Shown here piece after piece: positions 1-6,761 of a DNA stretch of 33,539 nucleotides (within the stretch, counting starts at the first letter, position 1; every line of letters starts with the position of its first letter). The notes beneath the pieces are model-generated. The model searched no databases and was not told where the DNA came from. It saw nothing but the letters and a program-made list of their open reading frames with translations. The stretch is from a virus. The translations under genes were made by a program, and so were the position numbers. Location of the stretch: positions 1 through 33,539 of IMG/VR virus record IMGVR_UViG_3300023180_005599, one strand, 5' to 3'.

Positions 1-1157
1 TGAAACTCTTTTACAAATCTATTAAACACTGCATGAAACGAAACTATTGTGGTTACCAATAGTATCCAACTCACATCCCATAACTGTAAATGTCTTGTGA
101 ACACAAAGTATGAAGCATAACTTGAACTTGCCCATAATAAAATCACAGTCGCACCTATCAGCCAATATGGTGCAAACGCCGCCATTACAATTAATAATAC
201 TGCTAATATACCTGCTGTGACATATTCAACAAATGTTGCATAGTCTGTTCGCACAATAGAGTCACCATTTATAATTGTTTGCAAACTCACTGCTATTGGA
301 GTGTGACTGTATGCTTCACCGTTGGGTGTTGCTATGATAGATCCTATTCCTTCTGCTGTGATACCAAGTATCACTGTTTTGCCTTGCACAGATTCAAAAC
401 TGTCTGTAACACTTATTGTTTCAAACTGTTTGTTCCAACGCAACCATATCTGTCCGTTAGCATCTGTGTTGATCACAGGATATCCAGGAACACGAACTGC
501 TTGTACACCACCTGATCCTGCTTTGACTTGATAACTTGGAGCACCTGTGGCCACACGTATTGTTTCAATGGCTATGGCAGGATATGTTTCACCATCAACT
601 GTAACAATCAAAGGCACACGTCTTACCACACCATCTATCTCTGGTGCTGTATTGATCACTCCTACACCATCTGCATTTAATCCAAACAATTCTATAGGTC
701 CCAACATGCCTGGCCATTCAAACAACCAAGACAGCGGATCTCCTATTTTGGCAACACCACGTGGCACTGCATTTTTATTTGTTTGTGTTGTACCTACCTG
801 TGCTATCACAACACCATTGTCAACTAGTGCTTCTGCAAGATCCATATCACCACCCAGTCTGTCTTGTTCTGAAAAAAGTATAGGTAAAATAATAAGTCCT
901 GCACCTGCTTCACGCAATTGCCATATAATGTCTGCTAGGATTGTTCGTTTCCATGGCCATTGTCCGTATTGTTCAATTGACTTTTCATCCAGCTCAACTA
1001 TCACAACATCATTACTAACTGTTGGTGTGTCATATTTTTGAATTAGATCAAATGTTTTTAATCTAGCAGTCTGCTTTACAAAAGGATCTGAAAATCCCCA
1101 TAGCATTAAAACTGCAAGTGTTAAAAATGCTACAGTCCAGTGTGTTAAATATTTCAT
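1..1157 (-). CDS. CHASE2-domain membrane protein, C-terminus cut by window edge
   Basis: The reading frame is open from an ATG at 1157 to the window edge (385 complete codons). Residues about 8-22 form an N-terminal membrane anchor. Residues about 35-300 match the CHASE2 extracytoplasmic sensor pattern, with VVIVELDEKSIEQYGQWPW near residue 51, then a GAGLIILPILF segment and a PNGEAYSHTPIAVSLQ segment. Three closely spaced hydrophobic helices follow (about 310-380), the usual CHASE2 arrangement before a cytoplasmic output domain. That output (cyclase, kinase or phosphatase in known relatives) would lie to the left and cannot be seen. The start lies 1 nt after the stop of the 108-residue membrane protein, so the two are probably co-translated from the late promoter at 1491-1498. 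CHASE2 is well established as a periplasmic sensory domain; its ligand is unknown. CHASE2 proteins often sit beside FecR proteins, as here. Confidence 0.85.
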   Translation of the reverse strand, partial: MKYLTHWTVAFLTLAVLMLWGFSDPFVKQTARLKTFDLIQKYDTPTVSNDVVIVELDEKSIEQYGQWPWKRTILADIIWQLREAGAGLIILPILFSEQDRLGGDMDLAEALVDNGVVIAQVGTTQTNKNAVPRGVAKIGDPLSWLFEWPGMLGPIELFGLNADGVGVINTAPEIDGVVRRVPLIVTVDGETYPAIAIETIRVATGAPSYQVKAGSGGVQAVRVPGYPVINTDANGQIWLRWNKQFETISVTDSFESVQGKTVILGITAEGIGSIIATPNGEAYSHTPIAVSLQTIINGDSIVRTDYATFVEYVTAGILAVLLIVMAAFAPYWLIGATVILLWASSSYASYFVFTRHLQLWDVSWILLVTTIVSFHAVFNRFVKEF

Positions 1158-1158
1158 A

Positions 1159-1485
1159 CTAGCCTATTAGTACTAGTGTTGTTTCACCTGAAATTAAACT
1201 GACTAACACACTTACAATTAACCAAACTAAAAGTGTATAACCAACCCACCAATACCATTTTTTACCTGTTAAGAATTTTTTAGTTGCACGTTTTGTGCCT
1301 AATGGATCTTTTGATGCCGCCCAGCCAAATACTCTGTCACTGCCTGAAAACGGAGGCGTCTTCCACCATACCACAGGAATCATCAGCCAAAATATCCAGC
1401 CTTCTCCTGTGCCCCATGCGGCCCATATTCCTACAGCAAGTATGCCCAGCAAATACCATCCAATGTTTTGTTTTAGATGTTCCAT
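1159..1485 (-). CDS. small three-helix membrane protein
   Basis: This protein has 108 residues, is Trp-rich, and has hydrophobic segments at about 9-24, 29-41 and 77-98. A basic cytoplasmic-type loop (GTKRATKKFLTGKKW) lies before the last helix. I do not recognise a family. A longer reading frame extends to 1554, but the ATG at 1485 is preferred because a perfect TATAAATA late promoter lies exactly 5 nt before it; the longer form would run through the promoter and the end of the curlin-like gene. No Shine-Dalgarno is visible, consistent with a leaderless message. It sits between a curlin-like gene and the CHASE2 gene, so a role in assembling or anchoring that system is possible but unproven. 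Confidence 0.75.
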   Translation of the reverse strand: MEHLKQNIGWYLLGILAVGIWAAWGTGEGWIFWLMIPVVWWKTPPFSGSDRVFGWAASKDPLGTKRATKKFLTGKKWYWWVGYTLLVWLIVSVLVSLISGETTLVLIG

Positions 1486-1490
1486 ACTAG

Positions 1491-1498
1491 TATTTATA
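1491..1498 (-). promoter_or_regulatory. T4-type late promoter, perfect TATAAATA, leaderless position
   Basis: The minus strand reads TATAAATA, then CTAGT, then ATG at 1485. In T4 the late motif spans -13 to -6, so the predicted start of transcription is the A of the ATG. It would drive the 108-residue membrane protein and the CHASE2 gene separately from the curli-like genes upstream. Confidence 0.8.
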
Positions 1499-1505
1499 TG
1501 ATGTT

Positions 1506-2993
1506 TTAATTTTGTGTTACTGTGGTTGTGCCACAACCTGACGAATTCACACAACTTTGTGTTAATGAATATGTTTGATTACTGGAACCTGTTTGATCTA
1601 GATCCAGTGTTGATGAATAACCACTCATGTCAATGGTTGCTGACATGTTGCCAGAACCGTCTTGGTTTACATCTATGATTTGATTACTGCCTGCTGTGAC
1701 ATCTAAAAAATGTTCACCAGTGCCTTGCTGTACAAGATCAATGTCATTTGAAGAACCATTTATGTCCACAAACATGATCTTGTCGCCATCATCTTTTTGA
1801 TCCATATACATGATATTGCTGTTGCCATCAACATCAACACTCATAAAATGACCTTCATCACCAACACCCATACCATCGTTTTCCTGTAGAACACCTACTG
1901 TGTTGTAATTACCTGTGACATCAAGTATCAATCTAGAATCACCAGCATCGTCTACATTGTCACCTTGTCTCACAGTTAAATTATTATTATTACCATTCAC
2001 ACCCATTAACACCACATTGTTGTCACTAGTTGAACCAGCATTGTTACCTTGTGTGATTGACACAGTGTTGTCATCACCTGATATCACAGCATCAGCAATA
2101 GTAGAACTTGTGGATGCGGTACCTGCCACAAGATTGTCATTGTCATACTGCACAATGTCCAAATCCAAATTGTCACCTGCTTGATCTATATAAATTGCAT
2201 TACCATTTGATGTGATGTTTCTTGTGTTGTTGACCGTGGTTTGTTGTGCTGAACTTATGCTTGATGTATATGTAGGAGTTGAAGAATACAATCCTTCTTC
2301 TTCCGCTATGCTTGTCAACAACGCATCCATATTATTATTGGCAGTAGAGCCGCCTAGAGTTCCTAAAAACTGTCCGTAACCAAATGTCACATAAACTGCA
2401 CCGCCATTTGAACCATAATCCCATTTGTGCCACATTGAAAGGCTAGTATTGTTAGCAGTGTTTGTTGCCACGATTTCACCGCCAGTTATAGAATACATAT
2501 ATCCGTCTACACCAACCAAATAGTTTTCACTTGATGTGCCTGAAGCATAATCACCGTATCTGATGCTTTGATAGAGATCATTGGCATTAACCGTAGCAGT
2601 ATATGATCCTACCTGCATCTTGTTTTCAATCAATGATTCAATGTTACCGATTCTGTTGGTTGCTCCATTTTCTGCGGCAATAATTAATATGCCGCCGCCA
2701 CTCACAAATGAGTCATAGTTTGTTCTACAGGTGCTACCACAGTTTGAGTTACCAACAATATCAATTACCATTTCTTTACCTGATAACAATGATGAACTAA
2801 CTGTGCCACTTGTGCTACCTGTTACAGTAAAACCTAAACCTTCGTAATGACTCTTGAGGTTGCTGTACTGAGAACTTTCGTTATTAGAGTAAAATATGAG
2901 TAGATCATTGGCTCGGGCAGTGTTGCTAATTGCCATAAAAACAACAATGCCAAACAGTATAAAAGCCAATCTTGTTATAAATCTTTCAAACAT
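1506..2993 (-). CDS. curlin-repeat protein with N-terminal Rossmann/GATase-like domain
   Basis: This secreted protein has 495 residues. A signal peptide ends near residue 28 (ISNTARA before ND). Residues about 30-232 look like an alpha/beta domain of the glutamine-amidotransferase-like or ThuA-like type: a strand-rich LLIFYSNN start, MVIDIVGN, a GGGILIIAAENG loop and a closing GGAVYVTFGYGQFLG. No catalytic Cys-His pair is obvious. From about 265 to the end there are curlin-like repeats: Q-x-G-x-x-N-type units such as IYIDQAGDNLDLDIVQ, VSITQGNN, LTVRQGDN, IDVNQDGSGN and LDLDQTGSSN. The C-terminus has a Cys pair (SCVNSSGCG). Its first repeat is nearly the same as one in the 236-residue protein encoded at 4090-4800, suggesting that they co-assemble. 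The start ATG overlaps the FecR gene stop (TAATG). Role as fibre subunit or fibre cap is inferred. Confidence 0.75.
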   Translation of the reverse strand: MFERFITRLAFILFGIVVFMAISNTARANDLLIFYSNNESSQYSNLKSHYEGLGFTVTGSTSGTVSSSLLSGKEMVIDIVGNSNCGSTCRTNYDSFVSGGGILIIAAENGATNRIGNIESLIENKMQVGSYTATVNANDLYQSIRYGDYASGTSSENYLVGVDGYMYSITGGEIVATNTANNTSLSMWHKWDYGSNGGAVYVTFGYGQFLGTLGGSTANNNMDALLTSIAEEEGLYSSTPTYTSSISSAQQTTVNNTRNITSNGNAIYIDQAGDNLDLDIVQYDNDNLVAGTASTSSTIADAVISGDDNTVSITQGNNAGSTSDNNVVLMGVNGNNNNLTVRQGDNVDDAGDSRLILDVTGNYNTVGVLQENDGMGVGDEGHFMSVDVDGNSNIMYMDQKDDGDKIMFVDINGSSNDIDLVQQGTGEHFLDVTAGSNQIIDVNQDGSGNMSATIDMSGYSSTLDLDQTGSSNQTYSLTQSCVNSSGCGTTTVTQN

Positions 2994-4087
2994 TACTTTT
3001 GTATGATGTTGATATCATTACCACCACCTTCTCCTATAATAAAATCTCTTGTAGTAAAATCATCTTGTTGTAGATCAAGTGTGTAACTGTAATTTTTATT
3101 CAGTCTTAACTGTACCACACTAGACGATCCTTCACGTCTAAAAAACCAATTTGATCCTTGATCTAGCAATATGATATTGCCTGGTAGTTGTCCTACTTTT
3201 TGTTCTTTTTTTACAAACACATCAGTTAGTTCACTCAAAAATTCTGCCGCTAATATTTTGTTTAATTGTGCTAGTACATCTCCCAAAAAGTCACCTGCTA
3301 AAAAATCAATGTCTAGTTCTGTTTGCCACTGCTGATCATCTTGTGCCAGTAGGTCTTGGTCTAGCACATCAATTTCTAAAAAGTCTAATCCTAATATGTC
3401 TGCTACAGATCGAACAGATTGTTCATCTTCTTGTTCGTCTATTTCTCTTGGTGGAGACACAATCAACAGATTACTCAACAGTGATTCATCTATTTCTAAT
3501 GTTATTGCAGGTGTGGGTCTGCGTTCTGCTACTTCAACTCTGGTGGCTTGAAATGCTTGATTTAGTATGACCTGTCCCATGTCTGAATCTACTGTGATTT
3601 CACCTACCACACAGTTGCCATTTGAATTACAACTGGGCAATAAAATAATTGTTGATCCGCCTAACTCGTCCACAATCATAGCAAAGTCTGTGCCTCTCAC
3701 ACCAATTGTTGCTGTGGGTGTTTTGATTTTAACATTGTCTTTGTAGTCTTTGGCAATTTGACCTGATGCGTATCTCACTGTGCCCAATGCGGCTGTGAGT
3801 GTTAGTCCACCTTGATTGTTGGCTGGATCATACACAAACTCGTCTATGATCAGTTTTGAATGTTCTGTGACTTCTACTCTGGTGTTGTCAATAAAGTCAA
3901 TGGCTGTTCTGCCTTGACCTGTCATTACTTCATCATAGGAAAACACATCAAGACTCTGCTCAAGATCAATTTTAGCACCATCTGTGCGTTTGATCTTGCC
4001 TTTGCCTTCTAGCTCGCTCACAGCACCAATACTGGCATATGCTGACCAAGATACTAGAATCAGAACTATTGTTAACAAAGATCTCAC
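2993..4087 (-). CDS. secreted FecR-domain protein
   Basis: This protein has 364 residues with a signal peptide (cleavage near SWSAYA, residue 19). Residues about 25-160 form a FecR domain: GKGKIKRTDGAKIDLEQSL, then FSYDEVMTGQGRTAIDF, LTAALGTVRYASG, and the hallmark TPTATIGVRGTDFAM around residue 130. The rest is acidic, with a DEQEDEQS stretch, and has no family I recognise. FecR domains are periplasmic; in iron uptake they act as anti-sigma regulators, but stand-alone secreted versions beside CHASE2 proteins are common in bacteria. There is no cytoplasmic anti-sigma part and no adjacent sigma factor. The start is GTG, just after the stop of the 236-residue curlin-like gene; no ATG lies nearby. 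Translational coupling is likely, because no good Shine-Dalgarno is visible. Confidence 0.8.
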   Translation of the reverse strand: MRSLLTIVLILVSWSAYASIGAVSELEGKGKIKRTDGAKIDLEQSLDVFSYDEVMTGQGRTAIDFIDNTRVEVTEHSKLIIDEFVYDPANNQGGLTLTAALGTVRYASGQIAKDYKDNVKIKTPTATIGVRGTDFAMIVDELGGSTIILLPSCNSNGNCVVGEITVDSDMGQVILNQAFQATRVEVAERRPTPAITLEIDESLLSNLLIVSPPREIDEQEDEQSVRSVADILGLDFLEIDVLDQDLLAQDDQQWQTELDIDFLAGDFLGDVLAQLNKILAAEFLSELTDVFVKKEQKVGQLPGNIILLDQGSNWFFRREGSSSVVQLRLNKNYSYTLDLQQDDFTTRDFIIGEGGGNDINIIQK

Positions 4088-4089
4088 TG

Positions 4090-4800
4090 TTAGTCACTTT
4101 GTGTTATGTCTACATCAAAACTGTCGCCATTAACTGTTAAGTCAACTGTGTTGTCGTAGATACCACTTTGAGTGATATCAATTGTTCCACCTCCACCATC
4201 TACATCTAATGTGATAGTGTTTCCTGCTGAATCACCGTTGCCAGTTTGTGAAGTTGTTAGTGCAACACCTTCATCTGAATTAGCACTGGTTGTGGCCAAT
4301 GAAGAACTATTGTTGATGTCAACTGTTAGTGCGGCACTTTGACCGTTAACTGTTGAATTTATAATACTGTTGTCACCTGTGACTGTGAAAGCCACTGTTG
4401 AGCTGTCTGAGTCAGCAGTTTCACCTATACGTATTGTATAGTCGTTGCTGTCACCAGTATTAGTAATATTCAGTGTCACAGTGTCACAGTTTCCTGCTGA
4501 TGTGCTAGAACATAACAAGTCTACTGTGTTTGATCCACCGGTAAATGTCCAAGTACCTGTATATGTGTCACCTTTGATTGTTGCATCAATTGTGTTGTAA
4601 CTACCAGTTTGTGTAATTGCAAACGTCATACTGTCACCTTGCAGTGTGGCATCAGTTGTTGAATCACCAAATTCGTTATCTTGACCATCTTGTGTGATAT
4701 CTAAATCCAAATCATCGCCTATCTGATCAACATAAATGTCATTGGCTAACGATAATGTGCTAACAAAAGATAACAGTAATATCATTATCCATTTTTTCAT
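4090..4800 (-). CDS. curlin-repeat (CsgA/CsgB-like) secreted fibre subunit
   Basis: This protein has 236 residues with a signal peptide ending LSLA before NDIYVDQ. The mature protein is very rich in Thr, Asn, Asp, Ser and Gly, almost free of Lys and Arg, with alternating beta-strand patterns. Repeat units resemble curlin Q-x-G-x-x-N: IYVDQIGDDLDLDITQ at 22-37, FAITQTGSYNTIDATI near 64, TSQTGNGDSAGNTI near 185 and IDITQSGIYDNTVDLTV near 205. Two Cys occur near residue 97-105. It lies directly downstream of csgG with a strong Shine-Dalgarno (GAGAGG, 7 nt from ATG), so high expression is likely. In curli, such proteins are exported through CsgG and polymerise as amyloid. Repeat spacing is less regular than in E. 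coli CsgA, so amyloid formation is inferred, not shown. Confidence 0.75.
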   Translation of the reverse strand: MKKWIMILLLSFVSTLSLANDIYVDQIGDDLDLDITQDGQDNEFGDSTTDATLQGDSMTFAITQTGSYNTIDATIKGDTYTGTWTFTGGSNTVDLLCSSTSAGNCDTVTLNITNTGDSNDYTIRIGETADSDSSTVAFTVTGDNSIINSTVNGQSAALTVDINNSSSLATTSANSDEGVALTTSQTGNGDSAGNTITLDVDGGGGTIDITQSGIYDNTVDLTVNGDSFDVDITQSD

Positions 4801-4812
4801 AATTTTCCTCTC

Positions 4813-5625
4813 TTAACGACTTGGGTACTCTACCAAACTTGGTTGAGTTTGATATTTCCATAAGCCTTTTTTCTCTCCTTGTTCAACTAATTCGCAAACT
4901 GCCTGTTCAATTGCGGCTCTTACTGCATAGTTGACTGGTTCATTGATTGCTATACCAGATTCAATCTCAATTACTTTGGTTCCTAAATCTAGAAATTTAA
5001 AAACATCAGCACCTGATGAATGACTGGCAATGTCTTTTTGTGTGGCAACAGAAAGAAGAACTTCTCCTGTGCTTACTGAAACAATACGCATAGACACTGT
5101 TACTGTGTCAACACGATACTGTGTTTTGGCGCCAATACCTAAATATCGTGCACCGGATCCTCCAGTGACTACGTTTGAATCATAGCCTACTACAGCACCC
5201 TCTAAGATTAAACCAGCAAACAATAAAGGTTTTAACTTTTTGTCTTTTTCTTGTTCATACTGCTCTCTAGTTGATCTAATTAGTTGTCGTTCCTTTACAA
5301 GATTGTCTAAACCTATACGTTCTACAACTTGGAACCATGTGTTGTTTCCAATTTCTTGTAAAGCCTGAATTACCCAAACTTCAGCACCTTGTGTGACTGC
5401 TGAGCTGAGCTGACTGAAATTTGTGTTTGGTTTACGTTGGCCAGTTTTATCTTGAAAACTGTAAACTGCTATTGTAATCTTTGGTCCATCCAAAGATGGA
5501 AATTTTTCAAATTCTTGTTGTAATGGCGCTGGTGAAATTGCTGGCTCTGTGTATCCCGACAGTCCGGCATGTGAAGCACAACCGGCCAAAAGTGCCAGCA
5601 TCATGAGTAAGAACAAATGTCTCAT
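4813..5625 (-). CDS. csgG: CsgG-like outer-membrane lipoprotein channel
   Basis: This protein has 270 residues, close to the 277 of E. coli CsgG. It has a lipoprotein signal with lipobox LLAGC (Cys 16). Family landmarks are visible: TIAVYSFQDKTGQRKPN near 50, SSAVTQGAEVWVIQAL, WFQVVERIGLDNLVKERQ, LLFAGLILEGAVVGYDSN, RYLGIGAKTQYRVDTVTVSMRIVS and GEVLLSVATQKDI, the last two corresponding to transmembrane beta-hairpin regions. CsgG forms a nonameric outer-membrane channel that exports curlin subunits. It is downstream of csgF (2-nt gap) and upstream of a curlin-like gene, giving a compact export operon. CsgG homologues are known in some marine phages. The function here could be fibre export or, alternatively, permeabilising the outer membrane for lysis or solute entry. 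Confidence 0.93.
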   Translation of the reverse strand: MRHLFLLMMLALLAGCASHAGLSGYTEPAISPAPLQQEFEKFPSLDGPKITIAVYSFQDKTGQRKPNTNFSQLSSAVTQGAEVWVIQALQEIGNNTWFQVVERIGLDNLVKERQLIRSTREQYEQEKDKKLKPLLFAGLILEGAVVGYDSNVVTGGSGARYLGIGAKTQYRVDTVTVSMRIVSVSTGEVLLSVATQKDIASHSSGADVFKFLDLGTKVIEIESGIAINEPVNYAVRAAIEQAVCELVEQGEKKGLWKYQTQPSLVEYPSR

Positions 5626-5627
5626 TC

Positions 5628-6104
5628 TTAAAATCCAAAATCTCCAACTGGTACTGTTAGAGTAGTAATTGTTCCATCTGCTTCTGTGATTCTAATTGAT
5701 ATTTCACCTAGGTCTACATCTTTTTCCCAGTAGATTGTGGCACCTTCAATTTCAGCAGTGCCTGTGGTTTGTCCGCCTGATGCAAACATGTTGTCCACTA
5801 ACTGTTTGGATAGATTGGCGTAGATTCTAGATTCCACATTGGCAATAAATTTATTGATAACTTCGTTTTCTTCATCTCGAGCCGCATCTTTTAATGCTCG
5901 TGCTATGTCATCTTCTATTTCTTTTTTTCTTGTGTATTGCAATTGCTCTAGAGCCAACACATGATTTGAATAGCCGTTACCTGAAAAACTAGGGTTTGAA
6001 AATTCTTGTGTGAGTTCACTGGCTGTTACAGACCCAGTCAGAGATATAGACAATAAAAAACAAGTCATGTGCTTGTATAAATTATGTTTAATTTTGTTTG
6101 TCAT
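5628..6104 (-). CDS. csgF: CsgF-like curli assembly protein
   Basis: This protein has 158 residues. After a signal peptide (about 1-28, ending VTASE) the mature start LTQEFSNPSFSGNGYSN resembles the CsgF N-terminus (F-x-NP-x-F-GGN), the segment that inserts into the CsgG channel and forms its second constriction. The middle is a helical charged region and the C-terminus is a beta region ending TTLTVPVGDFGF, as in CsgF. E. coli CsgF is 138 residues, so this one is slightly longer. An alternative start at Met13 (6068) would give a tighter signal peptide. It is the first gene of the csgF-csgG-curlin run. A candidate late promoter lies at 6146-6153, giving a leader of about 36 nt. Confidence 0.9.
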   Translation of the reverse strand: MTNKIKHNLYKHMTCFLLSISLTGSVTASELTQEFSNPSFSGNGYSNHVLALEQLQYTRKKEIEDDIARALKDAARDEENEVINKFIANVESRIYANLSKQLVDNMFASGGQTTGTAEIEGATIYWEKDVDLGEISIRITEADGTITTLTVPVGDFGF

Positions 6105-6145
6105 TTGTATTCTTTGCTCTGCTCATAGGTTTGTTAATATAACTG

Positions 6146-6153
6146 TATTTAAA
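6146..6153 (-). promoter_or_regulatory. candidate late promoter TTTAAATA for the curli-like operon
   Basis: The minus strand reads TTTAAATA followed by CAGTTAT, the same downstream bases as at the 11811-11818 promoter. Predicted transcription start is near 6140, 36 nt before the csgF ATG. No sigma70 promoter was seen in this gap (6105-6183), which otherwise holds nothing recognisable. Confidence 0.55.
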
Positions 6154-6183
6154 GTAAAAGTTGCGTTTTTTATATACTATGTT

Positions 6184-6381
6184 TTAAAAAGCACAAGACA
6201 CAGAAGCTTTAGGAGAGACTTCTATGCTGTCTGTGATCTGTTCTACTGTGCTTTGATTTTGAGGTTGTTGTTGAGTTTTTTCTTTTTGTTTGATGTCTAC
6301 ACCAGGATCAAAATCACACTGGTTTTTAGTCACACATCCTGTGACAAATAGTATTAGAAATAATAAAACAAGTTTTTTCAT
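6184..6381 (-). CDS. small lipoprotein (possible o-spanin)
   Basis: This protein has 65 residues with a lipoprotein signal MKKLVLLFLILFVTGC (lipobox VTGC, Cys 16). The mature part is short, Gln/Lys-rich and has a second Cys near each end. The gene begins 9 nt after the tRNA-Ala CCA end, so it is probably cleaved from a tRNA-containing transcript. No Shine-Dalgarno is visible. Small outer-membrane lipoproteins of phages are often the outer subunit of a two-gene spanin, but the partner is not evident; the neighbouring membrane protein at 6487-6726 is not of the usual i-spanin type. It could equally be an accessory of the curli-like operon that follows. Confidence 0.7.
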   Translation of the reverse strand: MKKLVLLFLILFVTGCVTKNQCDFDPGVDIKQKEKTQQQPQNQSTVEQITDSIEVSPKASVSCAF

Positions 6382-6389
6382 AAAAATAT

Positions 6390-6465
6390 TGGTGGAGGAT
6401 AGCGGGATCGAACCGCTGACCTCCTGAATGCAAATCAGGCGCTCTCCCAGCTGAGCTAATCCCCC
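6390..6465 (-). tRNA. tRNA-Ala (anticodon TGC)
   Basis: The full cloverleaf is readable on the minus strand: acceptor GGGGGAT pairs with ATCCTCC, D arm TTAGCTCAGCTGGGAGAGC, anticodon loop TTTGCAT with TGC, T arm with GGTTCGATCC, and encoded CCA. The G3-U70 wobble that identifies tRNA-Ala is present. It sits alone between a membrane-protein gene and a lipoprotein gene. Confidence 0.95.
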
Positions 6466-6474
6466 AACAGTGTG

Positions 6475-6482
6475 TATTTACT
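6475..6482 (-). promoter_or_regulatory. candidate late promoter AGTAAATA before tRNA-Ala
   Basis: The minus strand reads AGTAAATA then CACACTGTT before the tRNA 5' end at 6465; the predicted start is near 6469, giving a 4-nt leader. If used, tRNA-Ala and the lipoprotein gene would be expressed late. Confidence 0.5.
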
Positions 6483-6486
6483 AGTT

Positions 6487-6726
6487 TTAAGATTTTTTGT
6501 AGAAATGTTTCCATGTTCGATGAAGCACATAAAACCATACTCCATTTATAACTGGTTCAACTATGGCATCAATTGCCGCTAAACTAAAATCTGCACCAGT
6601 GATCAAATTATTGCATATCATTGCAATAACAATGTGTCCTAGAGTATAAACTACTGCTAGGGTAACAGAACTACCACCAATTAACTTTTGTAAAAGGTGA
6701 TATATTCCTTGTGTAAATTCAGACAT
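6487..6726 (-). CDS. DUF2061-like small membrane protein
   Basis: This protein has 79 residues with two hydrophobic helices (about 20-42 and 50-70) and a C-terminus VWFYVLHRTWKHFYKKS. The pattern of a helix, a TG turn, AxxxIxEPxxNxxxYxxHxxxW and a basic tail matches DUF2061 membrane proteins, whose function is unknown. The ATG lies exactly 6 nt after the -10 of a sigma70-type promoter (6733-6761), and there is no Shine-Dalgarno, so a leaderless early message is predicted. Confidence 0.75.
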   Translation of the reverse strand: MSEFTQGIYHLLQKLIGGSSVTLAVVYTLGHIVIAMICNNLITGADFSLAAIDAIVEPVINGVWFYVLHRTWKHFYKKS

Positions 6727-6732
6727 TGTTGT

Positions 6733-6761
6733 ACTTTAACACAGAATTGTGTTTTTGTCAA
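6733..6761 (-). promoter_or_regulatory. sigma70-type promoter, leaderless position
   Basis: A consensus -35 TTGACA (6756-6761), 17-nt spacer and -10 TAAAGT (6733-6738) are followed by 6 nt and then ATG at 6726, so +1 falls on the start codon. The stop codon of the upstream sulfotransferase-like gene (TGA, 6758-6760) is embedded in the -35 box. Confidence 0.65.

Noticed and set aside
547-1041. Plus-strand open frame of 164 codons
   Set aside because: It is antisense to the CHASE2 gene, which has a full family match; the plus frame has no recognisable motif, promoter or Shine-Dalgarno.
2993-4087. FecR protein as a classical anti-sigma regulator of iron uptake
   Set aside because: It has a cleavable signal peptide and no cytoplasmic anti-sigma part; no ECF sigma factor or TonB receptor lies nearby.
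6326-6538. Minus-strand open frame of 70 codons
   Set aside because: It runs through tRNA-Ala and the start of the lipoprotein gene.
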